Part shown: positions 15,946 to 23,823 of the stretch, in pieces
Numbering within the stretch: position 1 is the stretch's first letter
How the letters are laid out: every line of letters starts with the position of its first letter
Assembly (NCBI GenBank): GCA_947367255.1
Contig: CANBCZ010000003.1
Span: 1-53,611, forward strand
From: an uncultured Alistipes sp.
GTDB taxonomy: Bacteria > Bacteroidota > Bacteroidia > Bacteroidales > Rikenellaceae
Length of the DNA stretch: 53,611 nucleotides
Reading direction: 5' to 3'
Notes under the pieces: model-generated
The model's database searches: none
Told to the model about the DNA's origin: nothing
The model's input: only the letters and a program-made list of their open reading frames with translations
Position numbers and translations under genes: made by a program

Positions 15946-17838
15946 TTATCGCTTATTTAACTGCTCCTGCTGACGCATAAGCTCCTCATAACGCTGCTGG
16001 AAGCGTGACTTCTTACCCTTGGTATTGGTCATCTTGGTATGGATTGCAGCGCGTACCTTATCATCATCTACCATAGCGCGGATACCGAGCATCATCAGCA
16101 TAGTGATAATGTTCGAGAGCAGGTAGTAGTAGCAAAGACCGCTCGAGTAGCTGTTAAACCAGAAGAGCATCATGATTGGCATCATATAGACGGTCATAAA
16201 CTTCATACCAGGCATCTGCGGCTGGGTAGCTGCGGTCTGCTTATAGTTCATATAAGAGTAGCCGAACAGAACTACAGCCATCAACAGACAGAAGAGTGAG
16301 ATATGATCGCCATAGAATGGGATATTGAATGGCAGATCAAGCACGCTATCATAAGATGAGAGGTCATCGCTCCAGAGGAAAGACTTGCCACGAAGCTCGA
16401 TAGATGCCGGGAAGAAGCGGAACATCGCAATCAGGATAGGCATCTGGATAAGCATCGGCAGACAGCCGCTCATAGGGCTGATACCCGCCTTATTATAGAG
16501 CTCCATAGTAGCCTGCTGCTTCTTCATTGCATCCTCCTGACGAGGGTACTTGGCATTGATAGCCTCCAGCTCCGGACGCACTGCACGCATCTTGGCAGTT
16601 GAGAGGTAGCTCTTGTATGTCAGTGGAGAGATAATCAGCTTAACAAGCAGCGTAAGGATAAGGATAATAAGACCGAAGCTCTCGATATACTTGCTGAGGA
16701 ATGTAAAGAGAGGAATTACCACCCAACGGCTCACATAGGTCGAGAAGATCCAACCCAGCGGGATAATACGCTCGAGATTCAGAGAGTCGCCATTGCTATC
16801 AGCGAGCTTCTTGAGCACAGGGAACTTATTAGGACCCAGATAGAAGTTGAACTTATAGCCATCGGTCTGCGGAGTGTACGGTACGGCTGCAGCCATAGAG
16901 TACTCCTTGATATAGCCGCTCTTCTCAGGCAGGGTCTGATATGCAACATCGGCATAGGTAAAGTCCACGCCCTCAGGGATAATTGCTGTGGTAAAGTACT
17001 GCTGCTTGAATGCCACCCAATCTACAGATGTTGATACATTCTTGCTCTTATTACCCTCAGAGACGCCCAAATTCTCGATACCTGTCTCGCCCGGATGACG
17101 ATAGTAGAGCGAGGTGTACATATTCTCGTTTTTGTAGCTACGCTCGTTCTGGTAGCTGCGAGTGTGCCAATCGACACCGATAGAGCTCTGATTTGCCATC
17201 AGCGGAGCAAGACCCGAGAACTGCACATCGAAATCTACGAGGTAGTCGCGCTCCTCACTCTTGCTGTTGTAGAGTGTATAGACAAAGTTGAGCGCAGCAC
17301 CGCCCTTGAATGGGAGTGTAAAGGTTACAGACTTGCTCTCTGCACCCTCAACAACACCCTGACATACAAAGTTATGCTCGGCAGTAACAACCTTGACATT
17401 CTTCAGATCATCCTTAACATAGAAGGTCATATCAAAGGCTGCACTTGTCGGATCGAAGAGCTTCACAAGCTCGTTACGCTCCTCCTTTGGTGCATACTTT
17501 GTGTGCTTCTTGAGAGTTGCATCTACAATCTGACCACCGATAGTAGAGAGTGTCAGCTTGAGGTAGTCATTCTCCAGCACCACCTCACTGCTCTCTGCAC
17601 CATCGATGATAAATGGGTCGGCAACAACAAGTGGTTCGGTCTTAGCAACCTCTGCCTCCTGCTGCGCAGCAACGACTGCAGATGCCTCTGTTGCAACACC
17701 CTCGACAAGCTGCTCTACGGCAACCTGCTCGTTGAACTTCTTCATCTGATAGTTGTTATACAACATATAGCCGAAGAAGACAACGCCTATAAGTATAAAT
17801 CCGATTATTGACTGTTTGTTTGTGCTATTATTTTCCAT
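15946..17838 (-). CDS. yidC: Membrane protein insertase YidC
   Basis: The 630-residue inner-membrane insertase places membrane proteins with or without SecYEG. An N-terminal transmembrane segment (IIGFILIGVVFFGYMLY) is followed by the large periplasmic beta-domain (about residues 60-350). The conserved five-segment YidC/Oxa1 core includes the SPLTYKSYLSTAKMRAVRPE region and ISPMSGCLPMLIQMPILIAMF. A basic tail (KGKKSRFQQRYEELMRQ) ends it. Size matches the Bacteroidota form. It follows pyrG by 6 nt. Confidence 0.97.
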   Translation of the reverse strand: MENNSTNKQSIIGFILIGVVFFGYMLYNNYQMKKFNEQVAVEQLVEGVATEASAVVAAQQEAEVAKTEPLVVADPFIIDGAESSEVVLENDYLKLTLSTIGGQIVDATLKKHTKYAPKEERNELVKLFDPTSAAFDMTFYVKDDLKNVKVVTAEHNFVCQGVVEGAESKSVTFTLPFKGGAALNFVYTLYNSKSEERDYLVDFDVQFSGLAPLMANQSSIGVDWHTRSYQNERSYKNENMYTSLYYRHPGETGIENLGVSEGNKSKNVSTSVDWVAFKQQYFTTAIIPEGVDFTYADVAYQTLPEKSGYIKEYSMAAAVPYTPQTDGYKFNFYLGPNKFPVLKKLADSNGDSLNLERIIPLGWIFSTYVSRWVVIPLFTFLSKYIESFGLIILILTLLVKLIISPLTYKSYLSTAKMRAVRPELEAINAKYPRQEDAMKKQQATMELYNKAGISPMSGCLPMLIQMPILIAMFRFFPASIELRGKSFLWSDDLSSYDSVLDLPFNIPFYGDHISLFCLLMAVVLFGYSYMNYKQTAATQPQMPGMKFMTVYMMPIMMLFWFNSYSSGLCYYYLLSNIITMLMMLGIRAMVDDDKVRAAIHTKMTNTKGKKSRFQQRYEELMRQQEQLNKR

Positions 17839-17844
17839 TGTTTA

Positions 17845-19464
17845 TTATTTGGTTTCAGAATATTTCAACGCTGCAGCCACGAAATCTACGAAGAGTGGTG
17901 CAGGATGCTCTACAGTACTCTTATACTCAGGGTGGTACTGTGTAGCTACATACCAAGGGTGGTTCTCAAGCTCAAATACCTCGACAAGCTGTGTCTCAGG
18001 GTTGATACCCACGCACTTCATACCTGCAGCCTCAAACTGCTCGCGGTAGTCGGTATTGAACTCGTAGCTGTTGCTGTGACGCTCCATAACAGAGGTGATG
18101 CCGTAAGCCTTTGCAGACTTTGACTCAGGGTTGAGAGTACATACATAACCACCGATGCGGCGAACACTACCCTTATCGATCTTATTCTCCTCCATAAGGC
18201 TGACAACAGGGTGCTTTGTAGTTGCATCGAGCTCGGCAGATGCTGCATCCTCAAGACCGAGGACATTGCGAGCAAACTCGACAGCTGCGCAGTGCATACC
18301 AAGACCAATACCGAAGAATGGGATATTGTTCTCACGCGCATACTTTACTGCTGCAATCTTACCATCTACACCACGACTGCCCGATCCCGGAGCAACGAAG
18401 ATACCTGATACACCCTCGAAGAGCTCGGCAGCAGACTCTGCAGTAACCTTCTCAGCCTTTACATAACGAACCTTAACCTTACTGTCGTTCATAGCTCCTG
18501 CGTGGATAAATGCCTCATTGATAGACTTATAGGCATCAGGAAGCTCTGTATACTTACCGACAAGGGCAACCTCGACAAACTTTGTCGGATTCTTAACCTT
18601 ATCTACGAACGCTCTCCAAGCAGTCAGATCAGACTCAGAGTCCTCTGTAGGCAGACCCAGACGCTGCATAACTACAAGGTCCATCTTCTGCTCGAACAGA
18701 CGAAGTGGCACCTCGTAGATAGTAGGCATATCTATAGACTCCACAACAGCCTCAGGCATAACATTGCAGAAGAGAGCAATCTTACGCTTGATAGATGTCT
18801 CGAGAGAGTTCTCTGCACGAAGCACAAGTACATCCGGCTGCAGACCATTCTCAAGCAGAGCCTTTACAGAGTGCTGTGTAGGCTTGGTCTTAACCTCACC
18901 CGATGCAGCCAGATATGGAACCCACGCAAGGTGTACCAGAGCTGTATTCTGATAACCCAACGAGTTGCGGAGCTGACGAACAGACTCGATAAACGGCAGT
19001 GACTCGATATCGCCGACAGTACCACCAATCTCGGTGATGATAATATCGAACTGCTTGGTCTGACCATTGAGCTGGATACGACGCTTAATCTCATCGGTGA
19101 TGTGAGGGATAACCTGCACGGTCTTACCCAGATAGTCACCACGACGCTCCTTCTCGATTACGGTCTTATAGATCTTACCTGTAGTAACGGTATTCTTGTT
19201 AGATGTAGCGATAGATGTAAAACGCTCATAGTGACCCAAATCGAGGTCTGCCTCTGTACCGTCATCGGTAACATAGCACTCGCCGTGCTCATACGGATTA
19301 AGGGTACTTGGATCAACATTGATATATGGATCGAACTTCTGAATTGTCGTAACATATCCACGAGCCTGAAGAAGACGTGCAAGTGAAGATGAGATAATTC
19401 CCTTTCCCAGTGATGATGCCACACCTCCGGTAACGAAGATGTACTTTGGCTTTGACAGTTTCAT
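17845..19464 (-). CDS. pyrG: CTP synthase with degenerate glutaminase site
   Basis: The 539-residue protein converts UTP to CTP with ATP and a nitrogen donor. The synthase half is normal: FVTGGVASSLGKG, QKFDPYINVDPS and DLDLGHYERF. The class I glutaminase half is not. The usual GICLGMQ reads GIGLGMH, with Gly387 in place of the catalytic Cys; the oxyanion loop PGGFGxRG is shortened to PGSGSRG (359-365) without its Phe; and the RHRHRYE glutamine-binding segment reads RHSNSYE (462-468). His511 and Glu513 of the triad remain. The frame is intact. Family knowledge predicts loss of glutamine hydrolysis, so it would use free ammonia. It heads a likely operon with yidC and the exonuclease. Confidence 0.95.
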   Translation of the reverse strand: MKLSKPKYIFVTGGVASSLGKGIISSSLARLLQARGYVTTIQKFDPYINVDPSTLNPYEHGECYVTDDGTEADLDLGHYERFTSIATSNKNTVTTGKIYKTVIEKERRGDYLGKTVQVIPHITDEIKRRIQLNGQTKQFDIIITEIGGTVGDIESLPFIESVRQLRNSLGYQNTALVHLAWVPYLAASGEVKTKPTQHSVKALLENGLQPDVLVLRAENSLETSIKRKIALFCNVMPEAVVESIDMPTIYEVPLRLFEQKMDLVVMQRLGLPTEDSESDLTAWRAFVDKVKNPTKFVEVALVGKYTELPDAYKSINEAFIHAGAMNDSKVKVRYVKAEKVTAESAAELFEGVSGIFVAPGSGSRGVDGKIAAVKYARENNIPFFGIGLGMHCAAVEFARNVLGLEDAASAELDATTKHPVVSLMEENKIDKGSVRRIGGYVCTLNPESKSAKAYGITSVMERHSNSYEFNTDYREQFEAAGMKCVGINPETQLVEVFELENHPWYVATQYHPEYKSTVEHPAPLFVDFVAAALKYSETK

Positions 19465-19507
19465 ACCTATAATATATTTTGAAATTTAACCTAATCTAAA
19501 AGCAGAT

Positions 19508-19525
19508 GACGGCTCGTAAGCCGCC
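19508..19525 (-). terminator. Hairpin after the DUF349 gene
   Basis: On the minus strand GGCGGCT pairs with AGCCGTC around TACG, with one G-U pair, ten bases after the DUF349 stop, and CTTTTAG follows soon after. It probably ends that transcript before pyrG. Confidence 0.45.
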
Positions 19526-19535
19526 CTCCGTAACA

Positions 19536-21368
19536 CTATTCGCCGTCGTCAATAAGTTTGATCTTGGCGATGGTATCTGCAATATCGCGCTTTGCCTTGG
19601 CAATCTTCTCCTCAACCTCGGCGATGAATGACTCTGCACCCTTCGACTTGGAGAAGAAGCCGATATTGTTCTCAAGTGTTGCAACCTCCTGCTCGAGCTG
19701 GCGAACACGGTTGTAGAGCTTCTCGCGCTCCGAGCGCAGACGACGCTCACCACCCTGACGCATAGAGTTTACCTTATCCTTGAAGCGGCTGAGCGAGTTC
19801 TCGCGATCTGCGCCACGAACAACTGCAAACATACGGTCCACAGCCTGCTTGTAGAGCTTTGCAATCTCCTCCTTGTGCTTGATAGGCACAAAGCCGATCT
19901 CGCTCCAGCGACGCTGGTACTCCTTAATCATATCATATCCGCCCACCTTAACATCGGCAGCGTTCATCTCGGCAATAAGAGCCTGCTTCTTCTGAAGATT
20001 GTCTGCATAGCCACCCTCGACAGTTGCGAAGTGTGCGCTCTTTCGCTCGAAGAACTTGTCACAAGCAGCGCGGAAACGACGCCAGATAGCATCTGCGTGG
20101 CGACGAGAGACTGTTCCTACCCTCTTCCACTCTGCCTGTAGCTCGAGAATTCTGTCTGTTGCGCTCTTCCAATCCTCGCACTCTACAAGAGCCTCGGCAG
20201 CCTCACACAGAGCGACCTTCTGAGCAAGGTTCTGCTCCATATCGCCCTTAACATCTGCATAGAAGGCGTGCTTGCACTCGAAGAACTTGTCACAAGCGGC
20301 ACGGAAGCGGTCGTAAATCTTTGCATTCTCCTTCTTCGGAGCAAAGCCGATAGTACGCCACTGACCCTGCAGCTCAATAAGGCGCTCATTTGCCTTGTTC
20401 CACTCCTTATGTGATGCCGGAACGGTTGCGATAAGTGCCTCGGCAGCCTCACAGAGTGCGGTCTTTGCCTCGAGGTTCTTCAACTGCTCCTGCTTGAGCG
20501 ACTCGAAGTGCTCCTGATGGCGACGATTGACAACCGAAGATGCCGCCTTGAAACGCTCCCAAAGTGCCTCCTTCTGCTCTGCAGCTACAGGACCTGTCTC
20601 ACGCCACTGATCGTGGAGCTTCTGCAACTTACGGAATGCCTCAACGATATTTGACTGCTCGGCAAGCGCCTCGGCAGCCTTACAAAGAGCTCCCTTTGCC
20701 TCCAGATTCTTCTTCAAATCCAGATCGCGCAGCTCCTTGTTAATCTTTACAAAGTCATAGAAACGCTCGACATGGAGGTTGTAGGTCTCCCACAGATCAT
20801 TGACCTTAGCCTGCGGCACCTGACCAATCTCCTTCCAACGAGCCTGAAGCTCACGGAAACGAGCAAAAGTAACATTCAGAGTCTCCTCGCTTGAGATAAG
20901 GCTCTTCAGCTCCTCGATAATCTCGCACTTGAGGCGGTAGTTCTCCTCCTTGACCTTATCGCTCTCGGCAGTAGCCTTGTCGCGAGCGTCGCGGTACTTC
21001 TTGAGCAGCTCCTTCAGGCGAAGCTCGTCGGCATCCTGTACCTGCTCTGCCTCAACACCACTCTCGGCAGCCTCCTTAAGGCGTGCATCGACCTGTGCGC
21101 GGTGAATCTTATAGAATGCGGTCTTTATCTGCTCGACCTGCGAGCGGACATCCTCCGCAGAGTTACTCTCCAAAACCTCGGCGAGCATATCTACCAGCTC
21201 ACCCTTACTCTTGCCTGCTACCTGCGTCTCTACAACAGGAGAATCCCCTGCCGCATCGAGCTCCTCGGCAGAAATTACATTTTGTTCATCAGTAAAAACA
21301 GTCGCATCCTCAGCTACGCTGACCAACTCCAACTCCGGAGTTTCTGTAGATTTAATAGTAGTAGGCAT
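19536..21368 (-). CDS. DUF349 repeat protein
   Basis: This 610-residue soluble, charged, helical protein begins with an acidic stretch of about 60 residues. It then carries five DUF349-type units, each with a Trp and an aromatic or Gly pattern such as ARWKEIGQVP, DQWRETGPVA, GQWRTIGFAP, AEWKRVGTVS and RRWSEIGFVP, followed by a KFFE-type helix. A coiled coil follows (LYNRVRQLEQEVATLENNIGFF). The family is widespread in Bacteroidota and its function is not established. It has its own promoter and is divergent from the TPM gene. Confidence 0.9.
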   Translation of the reverse strand: MPTTIKSTETPELELVSVAEDATVFTDEQNVISAEELDAAGDSPVVETQVAGKSKGELVDMLAEVLESNSAEDVRSQVEQIKTAFYKIHRAQVDARLKEAAESGVEAEQVQDADELRLKELLKKYRDARDKATAESDKVKEENYRLKCEIIEELKSLISSEETLNVTFARFRELQARWKEIGQVPQAKVNDLWETYNLHVERFYDFVKINKELRDLDLKKNLEAKGALCKAAEALAEQSNIVEAFRKLQKLHDQWRETGPVAAEQKEALWERFKAASSVVNRRHQEHFESLKQEQLKNLEAKTALCEAAEALIATVPASHKEWNKANERLIELQGQWRTIGFAPKKENAKIYDRFRAACDKFFECKHAFYADVKGDMEQNLAQKVALCEAAEALVECEDWKSATDRILELQAEWKRVGTVSRRHADAIWRRFRAACDKFFERKSAHFATVEGGYADNLQKKQALIAEMNAADVKVGGYDMIKEYQRRWSEIGFVPIKHKEEIAKLYKQAVDRMFAVVRGADRENSLSRFKDKVNSMRQGGERRLRSEREKLYNRVRQLEQEVATLENNIGFFSKSKGAESFIAEVEEKIAKAKRDIADTIAKIKLIDDGE

Positions 21369-21399
21369 AAGTTATAGTTTTAAGTAAAAAAGTATCGCA

Positions 21400-21430
21400 C
21401 AAAGGTAATTAAACCTATTCAAAAATCAAA
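21400..21430 (-). promoter_or_regulatory. Promoter for the DUF349 gene
   Basis: Minus-strand TTTG (21427-21430) and TACCTTTG (21400-21407) are 19 nt apart. The leader is about 26-30 nt. Confidence 0.7.
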
Positions 21431-21481
21431 ATAGAGAAATCAAAATTATCCCCATTTTTTCAACATTTCACTATTTTTTAC

Positions 21482-21489
21482 TACCTTTG
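21482..21489 (+). promoter_or_regulatory. -7 box for the TPM-lemA-regulator cluster
   Basis: TACCTTTG lies 18 nt before the TPM start codon. The upstream T-rich tract gives no clean TTG at -33. It is back to back with the DUF349 promoter. Confidence 0.55.
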
Positions 21490-21507
21490 TAGAGAAATTG
21501 TTGCCGT

Positions 21508-22389
21508 ATGAAACGATTATCGACACTCATTATCGCAATTCTCGCTGCTACAGCATCGGTTTTTGCCGGTAGATATACCGTCAAAGAGATACCCAATGTG
21601 CAGATAAGTGACGCCTCGGCATACACCTCAAATCCCGACAATATACTCTCCCCTGCTGCCGTTGCAGCGATAGACCGCGCCTGCGACTCATTGCACACAG
21701 CAGGCAAGGCTCAGATAGCTGTTGTCGTGGTGGAGGATATAGACTCTGACGATCTGTTTACATTTGCCCACACCCTCTTTTCGGAGTGGGGTGTCGGCAG
21801 CAGAGAGTCGAACAACGGACTGGGAATAATTTTGGCAACAGAGAGGCGAGAGATACGCTTTGTGACGGGCTACGGACTTGAAGGCGTGCTTCCCGATGCA
21901 ATATGCAAGCGTATTCAGCAGCAGTATATGGTCGAGCACCTTGCTCGCGGCGACTACGACCGAGGTATGGTCGAGGGTATTACAGCCATTGCAAAGGTGA
22001 TATCGTCGAATGGCGAGGCGAGCTTTGAAGCGATTCAGGATGAGGAGTTTGTGCAGTTTATGGTGGCATTCTTCCTCTTTGCAGTGGCAATTATCGTCAT
22101 CGCAATTGTCGGCATATGGATAAGTCGCAAGTGTCCGAAGTGCGGTCAGCACACCCTGCGTCACACCCACTCCGAAAATCTGAGTTCAACACGCAGATAT
22201 GACCTTATGGCGCACCACTACCACTGCTCAAATTGCGGTTACAACCGTACCACGCAGGAGAAGGTCTACAAGCAGACAGGCGTCTATGTCGGTGGTTTAG
22301 GTGGCGGCAGAGGCTTTGGTGGCGGCAGCTTCGGAGGTGGTTTCGGAGGTGGTAGCTTCGGCGGCGGAGGTGCCGGCTCGAGATTTTAG
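21508..22389 (+). CDS. TPM-domain membrane protein with zinc ribbon and Gly-rich tail
   Basis: The 293-residue protein has a signal sequence (MKRLSTLIIAILAATASVFA) and a TPM domain at about residues 30-165 (LHTAGKAQIAVVVVEDI, GLGIILATERREIRFVTGYGLEG). A transmembrane segment near 190-210 precedes a zinc ribbon with CPKCG and CSNCG. A C-terminal tail of Gly, Phe and Ser repeats follows. The TPM family (YgcG-like) is commonly found beside lemA, as here, and is linked in the literature to membrane or photosystem maintenance; its molecular role is not settled. Confidence 0.88.
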   Translation: MKRLSTLIIAILAATASVFAGRYTVKEIPNVQISDASAYTSNPDNILSPAAVAAIDRACDSLHTAGKAQIAVVVVEDIDSDDLFTFAHTLFSEWGVGSRESNNGLGIILATERREIRFVTGYGLEGVLPDAICKRIQQQYMVEHLARGDYDRGMVEGITAIAKVISSNGEASFEAIQDEEFVQFMVAFFLFAVAIIVIAIVGIWISRKCPKCGQHTLRHTHSENLSSTRRYDLMAHHYHCSNCGYNRTTQEKVYKQTGVYVGGLGGGRGFGGGSFGGGFGGGSFGGGGAGSRF

Positions 22390-22415
22390 TATAACATATT
22401 AAAAATGAGAATATT

Positions 22416-23000
22416 ATGAAAAAGACAACACTTATCGTCATCGGTGCAGCAGCTGCTCTGTTGGCTGTTTACTGTGTATCTACCTACAACTCGCTGGCAA
22501 AGGCAGAGCAGGAGGTTGCAGGTGCTTGGTCAAATGTCGAGGCGCAGTATCAGCGTCGCAGTGACCTTATACCTAACCTTGTAAACACCGTAAAAGGCTA
22601 TGCTGCACACGAGTCGCAGACCCTCGAGGGCGTTGTCGAGGCGAGAGCAAAGGCTACATCCATTACTGTAGATGGTGCAAATATGAGCGCAGAGCAGATG
22701 GCGGCTTATGTTGATGCACAGAGCTCTATAACCTCGGCACTCGGTCGTCTGATTGCCGTTGCGGAGAACTATCCCGACCTGAAGGCAAACCAGAACTTCC
22801 TCGAGTTGCAGGCACAGTTGGAGGGTACAGAGAACCGCATTGCCGTTGAGCGTCAGCGTTATAACGACATTGTAAAGGGTTTCAATCAGCGCGTGGTGAC
22901 CTTCCCGGCAAATATCGTAGCATCGCTCTTCGGATTTGGCAAAAAGGAGTTCTTTGCAGCCGAGCCACAGGCACAGTCAGCACCCGTAGTTCAGTTCTAA
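22416..23000 (+). CDS. lemA: LemA family protein
   Basis: The 194-residue protein has one N-terminal membrane anchor (LIVIGAAAALLAVYCV) and the conserved LemA helical region: YNSLAKAEQEVAGAWSNVEAQYQRRSDLIPNLVNTVKGYA, then AVAENYPDLKANQNFLELQAQLEGTENRIAVERQRYND in the second half. Size and motifs are typical. Function is unknown. It sits 26 nt after the TPM gene and 10 nt before the response regulator, so the three are probably one transcript. Confidence 0.93.
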   Translation: MKKTTLIVIGAAAALLAVYCVSTYNSLAKAEQEVAGAWSNVEAQYQRRSDLIPNLVNTVKGYAAHESQTLEGVVEARAKATSITVDGANMSAEQMAAYVDAQSSITSALGRLIAVAENYPDLKANQNFLELQAQLEGTENRIAVERQRYNDIVKGFNQRVVTFPANIVASLFGFGKKEFFAAEPQAQSAPVVQF

Positions 23001-23010
23001 GAGGAGATCT

Positions 23011-23661
23011 ATGCAGCGTATTCTTATTGTAGACGACGAAGACGATATTCGCGAGTTTATAGGTTACAACCTGCGCCGCGAGGGGTACGACATCTCGACC
23101 GCATCTAACGGAAAGGAGGCGATAGAGATAGCGTGCACTACCCTGCCACACCTTATACTGCTCGATATGATGATGCCCGTGATGGATGGCAGGCAGGCGT
23201 GCGAGGCGATACGCCAGATACCCGAACTTGCAGATACGATTATCATCTTTCTCTCCGCCGTACAAGAGGAGCAATGCCAGATAGACAGCTACACGGCAGG
23301 TGCCGACGACTACATTACTAAACCTGTGAGTATGAGGGTGTTATGCAGTCGAATAAATGCCATTATGAAGCGTCTAAAACCGGCAACAACATCACAGTGC
23401 AAAATCGACACAGAGCGTCGCGTAGTGACCACTCCACAGGGCGAATTTACGCTACCTAAAAAGGAGTTTGAGATAGTCGAACTGCTGCTCTCAAATCCCG
23501 ACAAGGTCTTTACGCGCGAGGAGATTTTCAGCCGTATTTGGGGTGGTGAAGTGGTTGTGGGTGACCGCACACTCGATGTTCACATCCGCCGTCTGCGACG
23601 CAAACTCGGCGACAATACAATCACCACCCACAAGGGTATCGGATTTAAGATTGAGGTATAA
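23011..23661 (+). CDS. OmpR-family response regulator (orphan)
   Basis: The 216-residue regulator has a receiver domain with the acidic pair VDDEDD, the phospho-acceptor Asp in LILLDMMMPVMDG near residue 52, the switch Ser in IIFLSA and the Lys in ITKPVS. A C-terminal winged helix follows (FTLPKKEFEIVELLLSNPDKVFTREEIFSRIWG, TLDVHIRRLRRKLG). No sensor kinase gene is adjacent, so its partner must be elsewhere. Linkage to the TPM and lemA genes hints at an envelope role, which is inference. Confidence 0.92.
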   Translation: MQRILIVDDEDDIREFIGYNLRREGYDISTASNGKEAIEIACTTLPHLILLDMMMPVMDGRQACEAIRQIPELADTIIIFLSAVQEEQCQIDSYTAGADDYITKPVSMRVLCSRINAIMKRLKPATTSQCKIDTERRVVTTPQGEFTLPKKEFEIVELLLSNPDKVFTREEIFSRIWGGEVVVGDRTLDVHIRRLRRKLGDNTITTHKGIGFKIEV

Positions 23662-23665
23662 AAGA

Positions 23666-23700
23666 GGCTATCCTACGTGTAGGATAGCCGCACTTTTGTT
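23666..23700 (+). terminator. Terminator after the response regulator
   Basis: GGCTATCCTA (23666-23675) pairs perfectly with TAGGATAGCC (23680-23689) around CGTG, followed by CTTTTGTT. It closes the TPM-lemA-regulator unit. Confidence 0.8.
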
Positions 23701-23703
23701 GGG

Positions 23704-23822
23704 AAGTTGTATAACAAGAGGGATTTTAAGGCTTACGAAGTCCGAAAAAGCGCAGTTTACTAAGCGTAAATGAGCATTTTGAGGACGAGTGTAACGCAAA
23801 AAATCACCTTGTTAGACAACTT
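23704..23822 (-). repeat. Family B palindromic element at the permease 3' end
   Basis: The ends are inverted repeats: AAGTTGTATAACAAGAGGG with ATTTT (23704-23727) against the reverse complement of 23799-23822, differing at about 4 of 24 positions. Inside is a hairpin TTTAC/GTAAA (23756-23760 and 23766-23770) within a partly paired GTCC..AAAA / TTTT..GGAC stem and a GTAACGC motif, matching the layout at 7597-7672. The right end finishes one base before the permease stop codon. It may be a small mobile palindrome or a 3'-end structure. Confidence 0.7.
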
Positions 23823-23823
23823 C

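Noticed and set aside
17845..19464. pyrG as a pseudogene
   Set aside because: Although the glutaminase site is degenerate, the frame is full length and the synthase motifs are intact, so it is called a gene with altered chemistry.
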